Below, piece after piece: positions 1 through 7,045 of a stretch of DNA of 17,784 bases; the stretch's first letter is position 1; every line of letters starts with the position of its first letter. This DNA is from JAICYJ01 sp036263035 (GTDB taxonomy: Bacteria; Actinomycetota; Thermoleophilia; Gaiellales; JAICJC01), in NCBI GenBank assembly GCA_036263035.1, contig DATAHR010000216.1, positions 1 through 17,784 of the forward strand, given 5' to 3'. The translations under genes and the position numbers were made by a program. The notes under the pieces were generated by a model. It searched no databases, was not told the DNA's origin, and saw nothing but the letters and a program-made list of their open reading frames with translations.

Positions 1-569
1 TGGTGCTGTGGGAGGACGAGGAGGGCAACCGGCTGACGGAGCAGGAGTTCGACACGATGTTCCTGCTGCTCGTGGTCGCCGGCAACGAGACGACGCGGCA
101 GTCGATCGCGCACGGCATGCAGGTGCTGATGGAGAACCCCGGGGTGATGGATCGCCTGCGCGACGAGCCGTCGCTCATGGCGACCGCCACCGAGGAGATC
201 ATGCGCTGGGCATCGCCGGTGATCCACTTCCGGCGCACCGCCACGACGGACGTCGAGATGCACGGCGTGCAGATCCGGGAGGGCGATAAGGTGGTCGTGT
301 GGCTGATCTCCGGCAACTACGACGAGCGCCAGTTCCCCGATCCGCTGACCTTCGACGTCACGCGGAAGCCGAACAACCACATCACGTTCGGCCGGGGCGG
401 CCCGCACTTCTGCCTGGGCGCGCACCTCGCCAAGCTCGAGACCCGGATCATGTTCGAGGAGCTGTTGCCTCGGGTGAAGACGGTCGAGCCGACCGGCCCG
501 GCGCGCCGCATGCATTCCAACTTCACCAATGCCTACAAGTCGATGCCCGTGCGGGTGACGACGGCGTAG
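1..569 (+). CDS. Cytochrome P450, C-terminal part (gene runs off the left edge)
   Basis: Heme-thiolate monooxygenase; only the last ~189 codons are present, about half of a ~400-residue bacterial P450, so the real start lies before the window and the GTG at base 3 is an internal codon. Visible landmarks are the I-helix motif AGNETT (oxygen activation), the K-helix ExxR in EEIMRW, the segment HFRRTA, and the heme loop FGRGGPHFCLG whose cysteine ligand is encoded at 411-413. The wording around these motifs, including the tail MHSNFTNAYKSMPV, resembles the CYP125/CYP142/CYP124 group that hydroxylates steroid side chains and branched lipids; that subfamily call is inference. A GS-like ligase gene follows after 23 bases, so it is probably the same transcript. 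Electrons would have to come from a ferredoxin such as the Rieske protein encoded further down. Confidence 0.93.
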   Translation, partial: VLWEDEEGNRLTEQEFDTMFLLLVVAGNETTRQSIAHGMQVLMENPGVMDRLRDEPSLMATATEEIMRWASPVIHFRRTATTDVEMHGVQIREGDKVVVWLISGNYDERQFPDPLTFDVTRKPNNHITFGRGGPHFCLGAHLAKLETRIMFEELLPRVKTVEPTGPARRMHSNFTNAYKSMPVRVTTA

Positions 570-592
570 GCCCGACGACGAAAGGGCGGTAG

Positions 593-1918
593 ATGGCCGA
601 AACGCTGGATCAGCTCGTCAAGGACGGCGTCACCACGGTGCGCATGAGCTATTCCGACCTGCACGGGATCGCGCGCGGCAAGGAGTTTCCAGCCGAGTAC
701 TTCACGCACCTGCTCGACGACGGCGCCGCCTACTGCGAGGCGATCATGACGGTCGACCTGCGCCACAACGTCGTCGCCGGGTTCGAGCACGGGTTCCAGG
801 ACATCGTCGCCAGGCCGGACGCAGCCACGCTGCGGCGGATCCCGTGGGATCCCGAGGTGGCGGTGTGCATCGCCGACCTCGAACGGATGGACGGCTCGCC
901 CTACGGCGTCGACTCGCGCGGCGTGCTGAAGCGCGCGATCGCCGGCTACACCGAGCGCGGCCTGGTGCCGGTGCTCGGGCCGGAACTCGAGTTCTACCTG
1001 TGCATGCCCGACCCGACCGCGCCGAACGGCTATCGCCGCTACGTCGACAACGACAGCCACGTCTACACCGTCGGCGCCGTGGCCGATCCGAAGAACCTGC
1101 TCCGCAGGATGCTGCACGCGTCGGCCGACATGCGGCTGAACACCTACGCCGCGAACCACGAGTTCGGGCGGGCGCAGTACGAGATCAACCTGCGCCACTC
1201 CGACGCGCTGGACGCGTCCGACCGGGCGTACCTGTTCAAGGATCTGGTCAAGGAGATGGCGGCGCTGGATGGTCTGCTGGCGACGTTCATCGGCAAGCCG
1301 TGGAACGACGACGAGGGCTCGGGCTTCCACCTGCACCTCTCGCTGTCCGACGACAGCGGCGCCAACCTGTTGAACGGCGACCGGGACGAGGGCCTGTCCG
1401 ACGTCGCCCACCACTTCCTCGCCGGACTGCTCGACCACGGGCCGGCGCTGATGGCCTTCTTCAACCCGACGACCAACGCCTACCGCCGCATCCACGAGGA
1501 GGCGCTCGTGCCGACGCTGGTCAGCTGGGGGCACGACAACCGGCTTTGCCTCGCGCGCGTGCCGCGCGAGCGCGGCGGCGCGACGCGGATCGAGCTGCGT
1601 CTCGGCGACGGCGCGGCGAACCCCTACCTGGCCGCGGCTGCCGCCCTGTTCGCCGGCCTGGATGGGATCGCCCGCGAGCTGGAGCCCCCGGAGCCGTTCA
1701 CCGGGCTGATCTACGAGGACGAGCGCGCCGGCGAGTGCGTGCCGCTGCCACGCACGTTCGACGCGGCGCTGGAGGCGCTCGACGCCGACTCGGTGATCAA
1801 GGATGCGATGGGCGAGGAGCTGGTCTCCACGTTCCTCACGATCAAGGGCGCCGAGCTCGAACGGGCCAAGAAGTACGTCACCGACTGGGAGTTCCGGGAG
1901 TACACGCACCACCTATGA
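593..1918 (+). CDS. Glutamine-synthetase-like ligase (GlnA family, likely gamma-glutamyl-amide synthetase)
   Basis: ATP-dependent ligase of the glutamine synthetase family, 441 residues. Catalytic-core motifs appear in order: GPELEFY (E131 and E133, metal site), HEFGRAQYE (residues 189-197, in the place of the GS ENGPGQxE loop), GFHLHLSL (H246/H248, ATP and metal site) and RIELR (332-336), followed by the usual NPYLAAAAAL stretch. The glutamate-binding loop differs from housekeeping GS, no adenylylation-type tyrosine region is obvious, and the gene lies between two P450 genes. Such GS-like proteins commonly glutamylate amines (as in polyamine, isopropylamine or aniline catabolism) rather than make glutamine. 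The start ATG follows a weak purine-rich GAAAGGGCGG. The stop overlaps the next ATG (ATGA), indicating translational coupling. The substrate is unknown. Confidence 0.88.
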   Translation: MAETLDQLVKDGVTTVRMSYSDLHGIARGKEFPAEYFTHLLDDGAAYCEAIMTVDLRHNVVAGFEHGFQDIVARPDAATLRRIPWDPEVAVCIADLERMDGSPYGVDSRGVLKRAIAGYTERGLVPVLGPELEFYLCMPDPTAPNGYRRYVDNDSHVYTVGAVADPKNLLRRMLHASADMRLNTYAANHEFGRAQYEINLRHSDALDASDRAYLFKDLVKEMAALDGLLATFIGKPWNDDEGSGFHLHLSLSDDSGANLLNGDRDEGLSDVAHHFLAGLLDHGPALMAFFNPTTNAYRRIHEEALVPTLVSWGHDNRLCLARVPRERGGATRIELRLGDGAANPYLAAAAALFAGLDGIARELEPPEPFTGLIYEDERAGECVPLPRTFDAALEALDADSVIKDAMGEELVSTFLTIKGAELERAKKYVTDWEFREYTHHL

Positions 1919-3099
1919 GCTCGATCGCGTCGTTCGCCGAGTCGATCACCGTCGAGGATCTGGAGCGCGACCCGTTCCCGATCTACCGGCGGCTCCGCGA
2001 CGAGGCGCCGGTGTGCCACGTGCCGGCGGTCGGCCTCACGCTGGTCACGCGGTGGGACGACGTGCACCACGTTGCGCTGCACCCGGAGCTGTTCACGGCC
2101 GACGTGGGCGCCTCCCCGCTCACCCGCACCCTGGGACAGAACATGCTGACCCTCGACGGCCCGGCGCAGAAGCGGATCCGCGCCACCCTCGATCCGCCGA
2201 TGCGGCCGAAGGCCGTTCGCGAGTACGCCCCCGGCGTGATCATGCCGCTGGCGGAGCAGCACCTCGCCACGATCGAGCCGGACGGCGGAGCGGAGCTGAT
2301 GGCGACCTACTGCGAGCCGGTGTCGGTGCTCGCGCTGGGCGCGGTGATGGGGCTGGGCGACGTCGACGCGAACACCCTGCGGCGCTGGTTCGGGGCATTG
2401 GCCCTGGGCGGCTCCAACTTCGAGGACGACCCCGAGAAGCAGGCGGTCGCCGATGCGGCGAGCCGGGAGATCGACGACCAGGTGATGCCGCTGCTCGACC
2501 GGCTGGCGGAGGAACCGGACGGCAGCGTGCTCTCCGACATGCTGCACACCGAGCCGCCGGAGGGCGGCCGCCTGTCCAAGGCGGAGGTGCTGTCCAACCT
2601 GAAGCTGATCCTGCTGGGTGGGATGCAGGAGCCGGGACACGCGCTCGGTATCGCGCTGTGGGCGCTGCTGACGCATCCGGAGGCGCTCGCTGAGGTGCGC
2701 GCCGATCCGGAGATGCTGGCCGGGGCGGTCGAGGAGGCGCTTCGGTGGCACTCGCCGGTTGGCACGCAGACGCGGCAGGTCACGGAGCGGACGGAGCTCG
2801 CGGGAGTCACGCTCGAGCCGGGCGCGGTGATCGCCGCGGTGCTCGCCTCCGCGAATCAGGACGAGCGGCACTGGGAGCAGCCGGAGCGGTTCGACATCCA
2901 CCGGCGGGGGGCGCACGCGGCCTTCGGACTGGGCGCGCATCACTGCGCCGGCGCGCCGCTGGCGCGGCACGAGGTGGTCCTGCCGCTGCGGCTGCTGCTC
3001 GAGCGGCTTCCCCGGCTGCGGCTCGATCCGGGGCACGAGGTGCAGCTCTCGGGCTGGGAGTTCCGCGCACCGACGGCGGTGCACACGAGGTGGGACTGA
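1915..3099 (+). CDS. Cytochrome P450 (complete)
   Basis: Complete 394-residue soluble P450. The K-helix ExxR is E274-A-L-R277 and the heme loop is FGLGAHHCAG with cysteine ligand C344; the C-helix region near residues 76-90 (QNMLTLDGPAQKRIR) is also typical. The I-helix reads LLGGMQEPG (residues 233-241): the acidic residue of the acid-alcohol pair is present (E239), but the usual following threonine is P240. That variant occurs in some bacterial P450 groups but alters the canonical proton-relay residue. The start is fixed by the ATGA overlap with the GS-like gene, and its stop overlaps the Rieske start by one base (TGATG). Strict coupling to the Rieske gene suggests that protein is its electron donor. 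No reductase is present in the window. The substrate cannot be read from sequence. Confidence 0.95.
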   Translation: MSSIASFAESITVEDLERDPFPIYRRLRDEAPVCHVPAVGLTLVTRWDDVHHVALHPELFTADVGASPLTRTLGQNMLTLDGPAQKRIRATLDPPMRPKAVREYAPGVIMPLAEQHLATIEPDGGAELMATYCEPVSVLALGAVMGLGDVDANTLRRWFGALALGGSNFEDDPEKQAVADAASREIDDQVMPLLDRLAEEPDGSVLSDMLHTEPPEGGRLSKAEVLSNLKLILLGGMQEPGHALGIALWALLTHPEALAEVRADPEMLAGAVEEALRWHSPVGTQTRQVTERTELAGVTLEPGAVIAAVLASANQDERHWEQPERFDIHRRGAHAAFGLGAHHCAGAPLARHEVVLPLRLLLERLPRLRLDPGHEVQLSGWEFRAPTAVHTRWD

Positions 3100-3407
3100 T
3101 GGCCGAGTGGAGCACCGTTGCCGGCGCAGACGACGTTCCGGAGGGCGCGCTCGTGCAGGTCGACCTGCGCGGGGAGCCGATCGTGGTGGCCCGGCGCAAG
3201 GGCGAGCTGTTCGCCTTCGAGGGGTACTGCACGCACGAGGAGTGTCCGCTCTGGGAAGGCGAGTTCGTCGACCACCAGATCGAGTGCTACTGCCACGGGT
3301 CGTACTTCGACATCCGCTCGGGCGAGGCGCTGGTGGGGCCGGCAGTCGCGTCGCTCGAGACCTACCGGGTGCGCGAAGAGGACGGCGAGATCCAGGTCGA
3401 GCTGTGA
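3099..3407 (+). CDS. Rieske [2Fe-2S] ferredoxin
   Basis: Small 102-residue electron-transfer protein of the Rieske ferredoxin type found with dioxygenases and some P450s. The cluster ligands are visible as C44-T-H46 and C63-Y-C-H66, sixteen residues apart, matching CxH-x(15-17)-CxxH. The sequence between and after them (GYCTHEECPLWEGEF, CHGSYFDIRSGEAL) is canonical. There is no signal peptide or membrane anchor, so it is cytosolic. Its ATG overlaps the stop of the P450 gene by one base, and its own stop overlaps the GTG of the nucleotidyltransferase. The likely role is passing electrons from an unseen NAD(P)H reductase to one or both neighbouring P450s. A Rieske donor for a P450 is less common than a [3Fe-4S] or plant-type ferredoxin. 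Confidence 0.94.
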   Translation: MAEWSTVAGADDVPEGALVQVDLRGEPIVVARRKGELFAFEGYCTHEECPLWEGEFVDHQIECYCHGSYFDIRSGEALVGPAVASLETYRVREEDGEIQVEL

Positions 3408-3790
3408 CTGCCGAGCCGGATCCGCTCCGGCACCTGTCAGAGGCGGAGCGGAGCTGCGTTCGACGGTACGTCTCGCTGCTGCAGGAGCGCCTGGGGTCGG
3501 GCCTGGAACGGGTTGTGCTGTTTGGATCGGCGGCCCGCGGGGACATGTGGGACGCCGGCTCGCCGATGCACTCGGACATCGACCTGCTGGTGGTGACGCG
3601 AACGCAGCTCTCGGAGGCGGCGGCGGAGGAGCTGGTGAACGAGACGTATCCGCTGTACCTGGAGTGCGGCCGGCAGATCGGGCCGCAGTTCCGGACGGAG
3701 GAGTCGCTCGGGTCGGCGGGGTTTGCGGAGAACGTGGCGCGGGAGGGAGTGGTCGTGTGGGGTCGAGGTGGGGTCAGGCCGGAGGCCTGA
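3404..3790 (+). CDS. Small nucleotidyltransferase-domain protein (MNT-like)
   Basis: Protein of 128 residues with the DNA polymerase beta-type nucleotidyltransferase fold. The motif is FGSAARGD (40-47) followed by SDIDLLVV with D58 and D60, i.e. GSxxRGD...SDxD, with a few extra residues (MWDAGSPMH) between. The third acidic residue normally found on a later strand is not evident: the corresponding stretch reads LECGRQIGPQF. Activity may therefore be altered. Stand-alone MNT proteins are usually paired with a HEPN partner as toxin-antitoxin or AMPylation modules; no HEPN gene is adjacent. Instead the GTG start overlaps the Rieske stop (GTGA), so it is translated with the catabolic operon. Its role there is unknown. 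A perfect hairpin straddles the stop codon. Confidence 0.8.
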   Translation: MTAEPDPLRHLSEAERSCVRRYVSLLQERLGSGLERVVLFGSAARGDMWDAGSPMHSDIDLLVVTRTQLSEAAAEELVNETYPLYLECGRQIGPQFRTEESLGSAGFAENVAREGVVVWGRGGVRPEA

Positions 3791-3793
3791 CCC
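3771..3793. terminator. Perfect stem-loop across the stop codon, between convergent genes
   Basis: GGGTCAGGCC (3771-3780), a 3-base loop GGA, then GGCCTGACCC (3784-3793): a 10-bp perfect stem. The nucleotidyltransferase stop TGA (3788-3790) is inside the right arm. It separates the plus-strand operon from the convergent dehydrogenase, whose stop is 8 bases away. There is no T-run, so it would be a non-canonical or bidirectional terminator, or a dispersed palindrome. Confidence 0.55.
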
Positions 3794-3800
3794 AGATGCC

Positions 3801-4928
3801 TTAGCGCCCCTCCACGGCCAGCGCCGCCTCGTACGCAGCCCGCACGTCGCCCGCGTCCCACACGCGTGGGTTCACCGTGAGGCAGTAGTCCGCCATCGAC
3901 AGCTCCACCAGCCGCTCTACGTGAGGCTCCTCCACTCCCGCCTGCCGCATCGTCGGCAGGTCGACGGCCGCCAGCAACCGCCGCACCGCCCGGATCGCGC
4001 GGCTGCCGTCCGCGCTGCGGTCGTCCGGCTCTCCCAGAGCGTCGGCGACCCGCTCCAGCTGCGGCGCGCATGCCGGCCGGTTGACCTCGAGCGTCTCGGC
4101 CAGCACCAGCCCCACCGTGAGCCCGTGAGGGAGCCCAAGCGTCGACCCGATGGAGTGGCCGAGCGCGTGGTCCGCGCCACAGTCCGACAGGTTCATCGAC
4201 AGCCCGGCGAGCAGGCTGCCGAGGCTCATGCGCCCGCGCGCCTCCACATCGTCCCCGTCCCGCACGGCTCGTTCCAGCCCGGCGGCCACGTGCCGGCAGG
4301 CCTCGAGGCCGAGCGCCGCCGAAGCCGGGTTCCCATTCGAGACGATGACTCCGCCGATCGCCTGCGCCAGCGCGTCCACGCCGGTGTACGCCGTTGCGTC
4401 CGGCGGCAACGCGAGGGTGAGCAGCGGGTCGACCAGGGCGTCCTGCGCGCGCAGCAGCGGATGGGCCACTCCGCGCTTGCGGCCCTCCTCCCGGTCGACG
4501 ACGACCGCGCCCCCCGATACCTCGCTGCCCGTGCCCGACGTGGTCGGCACCGCCACCAGATCGGTCGCCGGCGGGATGATCGGCGCGCCCTCCATGAACG
4601 CCCGCAGCGGCAGACCCGTGTCGGCCGTCAGCCGCGCTGCCTTGGCCAGGTCGAGCGCGGAGCCTCCGCCGACGGCCACGATGACCCCGGGCCGCTCATC
4701 GATGACACGCCCGGCGGCCTCGGCCACCATCTCGAACGTCGGCTCTCCGGCCGGCTTCTCGTAGACCGCCAGCCCTCGCACGGCCTCGGCCACCGCCGGA
4801 ATCGCGAGCACCGGCTGCTCGGAGATGACGAGCGCACCGCGGCCGCTCACCATCTCGGGCAGCGAGCGCACGGCATCGTTGCCGAAACGGACACGGACGG
4901 GCAGCTGCATCGAGAACGGCTCGATCAC
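3801..4928 (-). CDS. Iron-containing alcohol dehydrogenase family protein
   Basis: NAD(P)-dependent, group III alcohol dehydrogenase or maleylacetate-reductase-like enzyme, 375 residues from the GTG at 4928. Nucleotide-binding GGGSALDLAK (87-96) and PTTSGTGSEV (128-137) are clear. The metal site is partly changed: D185 and histidines H254/H258 and H268 (HALGHSIG, LPHG) are present, but the second ligand position in GVDALAQ is Q189 rather than His. Gln variants occur in the family, so activity is not ruled out. Start choice: the GTG at 4928 has TACGGT 7 bases upstream (leaderless pattern). The ATG at 4910 (MQLPVRVRFG) is an alternative, but it has no Shine-Dalgarno. The gene is divergent from tetR and may act on an alcohol or aldehyde made by the neighbouring oxidative operon; that link is inference. 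Confidence 0.88.
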   Translation of the reverse strand: MIEPFSMQLPVRVRFGNDAVRSLPEMVSGRGALVISEQPVLAIPAVAEAVRGLAVYEKPAGEPTFEMVAEAAGRVIDERPGVIVAVGGGSALDLAKAARLTADTGLPLRAFMEGAPIIPPATDLVAVPTTSGTGSEVSGGAVVVDREEGRKRGVAHPLLRAQDALVDPLLTLALPPDATAYTGVDALAQAIGGVIVSNGNPASAALGLEACRHVAAGLERAVRDGDDVEARGRMSLGSLLAGLSMNLSDCGADHALGHSIGSTLGLPHGLTVGLVLAETLEVNRPACAPQLERVADALGEPDDRSADGSRAIRAVRRLLAAVDLPTMRQAGVEEPHVERLVELSMADYCLTVNPRVWDAGDVRAAYEAALAVEGR

Positions 4929-4935
4929 GCCGCGT

Positions 4936-4941
4936 ACCGTA
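4936..4941 (-). promoter_or_regulatory. Putative -10 box for a leaderless dehydrogenase transcript
   Basis: On the minus strand TACGGT (TANNNT) is followed by 7 bases and the GTG at 4928. No convincing -35 was seen and there is no Shine-Dalgarno before the GTG. Confidence 0.35.
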
Positions 4942-4968
4942 CCGATCGCCGGGCCACGAAGCCGACCC

Positions 4969-4997
4969 TTGACATTGTTGTGAGTGACTGCTAACTT
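4969..4997 (+). promoter_or_regulatory. tetR promoter, sigma-70 type (-35 TTGACA, -10 TAACTT)
   Basis: A consensus TTGACA at 4969-4974, a 17-base spacer and TAACTT at 4992-4997. The expected transcription start, 6-8 bases after the -10, falls on or next to the ATG at 5005, so the transcript would be leaderless. The putative repressor box lies within the spacer, which fits autorepression. Confidence 0.6.
4977..4995. promoter_or_regulatory. Putative TetR operator O1
   Basis: GTTgtgAGTgACTgctAAC is an imperfect 19-bp palindrome (GTT/AAC and AGT/ACT pair). Its first 11 bases, GTTGTGAGTGA, recur exactly at 5588-5598 before the efflux gene. It sits between the -35 and -10 boxes of tetR. Confidence 0.5.
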
Positions 4998-5004
4998 CTC
5001 GCAC

Positions 5005-5562
5005 ATGGCAACGGCGACCGGACGACAGACCGCCGAACAGCGCCGAGAGTCGATCCTCGAGGCGGCAATGGTCGAGTTCGGGCTGAAGGGGCTGCACGGG
5101 ACATCCACGGACGACATCGCCAGGCGGGCGGGGATATCCCAGCCGTACCTGTTCCGGCTGTTCCGGACGAAGCAGGAGCTGTTCCTGGCCACGGTCGACC
5201 GATGCTTCAGGGCGACCGAGCAGACCTTCCGCGACGCGGCCGTGGGCGACAGCCCCGAGGAGCGGCTCCACTCGATGGGCTACGCATACTGCGAGATGCT
5301 GGCCGACCGCCCGAAGCTGATGATGCAGATGCAGGCGTACGTGTCGTGCGACGACGACGCCGTGCGCGAGGCGGTGCGCCGCGGCTATGAGCACCTCTAC
5401 CGCGAGGTGTCCCACCTGAGCGGCGCCGGCCACGAGGCGGTACGCGACTGGTTCTGCGTGGGGATGTTCCTGAACGTCATGGCCGCGATGGATGCGCCCT
5501 CGGTCAAGGGGACGTGGGCGCGCGAGCTGATGGGCGAGCTGCTGCTCGACAAGATGGGGTAG
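5005..5562 (+). CDS. TetR-family transcriptional regulator
   Basis: DNA-binding repressor of 185 residues. The N-terminal helix-turn-helix is classic: RRESILEAAMVEFGLKG, then TSTDDIARRAGISQPYLFRLF (about 33-53) followed by RTKQELF. The C-terminal ligand-binding half (about 70-185) is helical and carries no diagnostic motif. ATG 5005 is preferred over the in-frame GTG at 4984, because the latter would lie inside the promoter spacer and before the predicted transcription start. The gene is followed after 61 bases by a DHA2 efflux pump and is divergent from an iron-type alcohol dehydrogenase. The shared box GTTGTGAGTGA in front of tetR and the pump suggests it represses itself and the pump, with release by a toxic ligand. 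The ligand is unknown. Confidence 0.93.
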   Translation: MATATGRQTAEQRRESILEAAMVEFGLKGLHGTSTDDIARRAGISQPYLFRLFRTKQELFLATVDRCFRATEQTFRDAAVGDSPEERLHSMGYAYCEMLADRPKLMMQMQAYVSCDDDAVREAVRRGYEHLYREVSHLSGAGHEAVRDWFCVGMFLNVMAAMDAPSVKGTWARELMGELLLDKMG

Positions 5563-5580
5563 CAGGGCGCCCCTTTTTTT
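5556..5580 (+). terminator. Possible weak intrinsic terminator after tetR
   Basis: GGGG (5556-5559), a 10-base loop and CCCC (5570-5573) are followed directly by seven Ts (5574-5580); an internal GGGCGCCC also occurs. The T-run is striking in this GC-rich DNA, but the stem is short. It may attenuate read-through into the efflux gene, which has its own regulatory box. Confidence 0.35.
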
Positions 5581-5587
5581 CGACCCA

Positions 5588-5606
5588 GTTGTGAGTGATC
5601 AACCAC
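5588..5606. promoter_or_regulatory. Putative TetR operator O2
   Basis: Contains the same GTTGTGAGTGA as O1 (5588-5598). Here the better palindrome is GTGagTGATCAacCAC (5591-5606), in which 12 of 16 bases pair symmetrically. It lies 18-36 bases before the efflux-pump ATG. No good -35/-10 pair could be identified around it. Confidence 0.5.
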
Positions 5607-5623
5607 TACCTGAGGAGCACGTG

Positions 5624-7045
5624 ATGTCATCGAGAGCCCGCACGCTCTGGACGTTCGCAATCACCTCGGCGGCGCTGTTCATGGTCGTCCTGGACAACCT
5701 TGTGGTCACCACGGCCCTTCCCACCATCCAGCGCAGCCTTGACGCATCGATCCAGGATCTGGAATGGACGGTCAACGCGTACACGCTGACGTTTGCCGTG
5801 CTGCTGCTGACCGGCGCGGCCCTGGGTGACCGCTTCGGCCGGCGCCGCATGTTCGCGGCCGGCCTGGCGCTTTTCACGGCATCGTCAGCCGCGGCCGCGG
5901 TCGCGCCCAGCGTCGACTGGCTGGTCGCCGCACGCGCGCTGCAGGGCACCGGCGGAGCGCTGGTGCTGCCGCTCACCCTCACCATCCTCTCCGACGCCGT
6001 CCCGCCCGAGCGGCGCGGCCTGGCACTCGGCTTCTGGTCGGCCATCAGCGGCTTCGCCGTGGCGATCGGCCCGCTGGTCGGCGGCGCGGTGGTCGAGGGC
6101 ATCTCCTGGCAGTGGATCTTCTGGCTGAACGTTCCTATCGGCCTGGTCGTGATCCCGCTCGGGCTGACCCGCCTGCGCGAGAGCTACGGCCCCGACCGCA
6201 GCCTCGACCTGCGCGGGCTCGCCCTGGTCAGCGCCGGCCTGTTCGGCATCGTCTGGGCGCTCGTCCGCGGCAACGAGGTCGGATGGACGAGCGCGCAGAT
6301 CCTGGGCGCGCTCACGGCCGGTCTGCTGCTGGTGGCGGCCTTCGTGGCCTGGGAACTGCGCGCCCCCGCCCCCATGCTGCCGATGCGGTTCTTCCGGCGG
6401 CGGGCCTTCGCCGCCTCGAATGCCGCCTCGCTGCTGATGTACTTCGGGATGTTCGGCTCGATCTTCTTGCTGACGCAGTACCTGCAGGCCGTCCACGGGT
6501 TCTCGCCGTTCAAGGCCGGCCTGGCCACGCTGCCGTGGACGGCAATGCCGATGTTGGTCGCTCCCATCGCCGGCGCGTTCGCCGATCGCATCGGCGGCCG
6601 CCCGCTGATGGCGGCCGGCATGGCGCTCCAGGCCGGCGCGCTGGCGTGGATGGCGCTGATCACGACGACGGACACGCCCTACGTCCAGATGGTGATTCCG
6701 TTCGCGATGGCCGGGGTCGGAATGGCCCTGTACTTCGCCCCGTCCGCGTACGTCATCCTCGAGTCGGTCAGCCGGAAGGACGAGGGCAAGGCCAGCGGCG
6801 CGGCCAACGCCATCCGCGAGCTGGGCGGCGTCTTCGGCGTCGCGGTGCTCGGCACCATCTTCTCGCGGCAGGGCGGCTACGGCGCGCCGCAGCACTTCGT
6901 CGACGGCCTGGTGCCGGCGGTGGCGGTGGGCGCCGTGGTAGTCGCGGTCGGCGCGGCGCTGGCGCTTCTGATCCCCCGGCGGCGCGGGGCCGAGCCCGAG
7001 CTGGAGCCGGTCATCACCCCCGTACCGGAGGTGGAAGCCGCCTAG
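5624..7045 (+). CDS. MFS drug-efflux transporter, DHA2 (14-TMS EmrB/QacA) family
   Basis: Inner-membrane drug:proton antiporter of 473 residues, the usual length for 14-helix DHA2 pumps. Hallmarks are the first-helix motif LDNLVVTTALPTI (23-35), motif A GDRFGRRR (68-75), the ARALQGTGGALVLPL segment, the motif C region around SGFAVAIGPLVGG, and then WQWIFWLNVPIG. The C-terminus ends in a short charged and acidic tail. The start is ATG 5624, with GAGGAG six bases upstream; an in-frame GTG at 5591 lies inside the operator-like box and is rejected. The gene sits behind tetR with a shared box, so it is probably the repressor's main target. Its stop overlaps the stop of a convergent membrane-protein gene by three bases (CTAG). 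The exported compound is unknown; no antibiotic specificity can be inferred. Confidence 0.95.
   Translation: MSSRARTLWTFAITSAALFMVVLDNLVVTTALPTIQRSLDASIQDLEWTVNAYTLTFAVLLLTGAALGDRFGRRRMFAAGLALFTASSAAAAVAPSVDWLVAARALQGTGGALVLPLTLTILSDAVPPERRGLALGFWSAISGFAVAIGPLVGGAVVEGISWQWIFWLNVPIGLVVIPLGLTRLRESYGPDRSLDLRGLALVSAGLFGIVWALVRGNEVGWTSAQILGALTAGLLLVAAFVAWELRAPAPMLPMRFFRRRAFAASNAASLLMYFGMFGSIFLLTQYLQAVHGFSPFKAGLATLPWTAMPMLVAPIAGAFADRIGGRPLMAAGMALQAGALAWMALITTTDTPYVQMVIPFAMAGVGMALYFAPSAYVILESVSRKDEGKASGAANAIRELGGVFGVAVLGTIFSRQGGYGAPQHFVDGLVPAVAVGAVVVAVGAALALLIPRRRGAEPELEPVITPVPEVEAA

Noticed and set aside
533..1912. A 459-codon open frame antisense to the GS-like gene
   Set aside because: It is exactly opposite a gene with clear GS motifs, its translation is Arg/Val/Gln-skewed low-complexity, and it arises from GC-rich third positions.
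1711..4071. A 786-codon open frame on the minus strand across the P450-Rieske-NTase genes
   Set aside because: It is antisense to three or more genes with intact motifs, Arg/Pro/Ala-rich without domains, and runs across several gene boundaries; a GC artefact.
4984..5004. Upstream GTG start for TetR
   Set aside because: It lies within the predicted promoter spacer and operator, before the expected transcription start; ATG 5005 fits the helix-turn-helix N-terminus.
5591..5623. Upstream GTG start for the efflux pump
   Set aside because: It overlaps the putative operator and lacks a Shine-Dalgarno; ATG 5624 has GAGGAG at proper spacing and directly precedes the first membrane helix.
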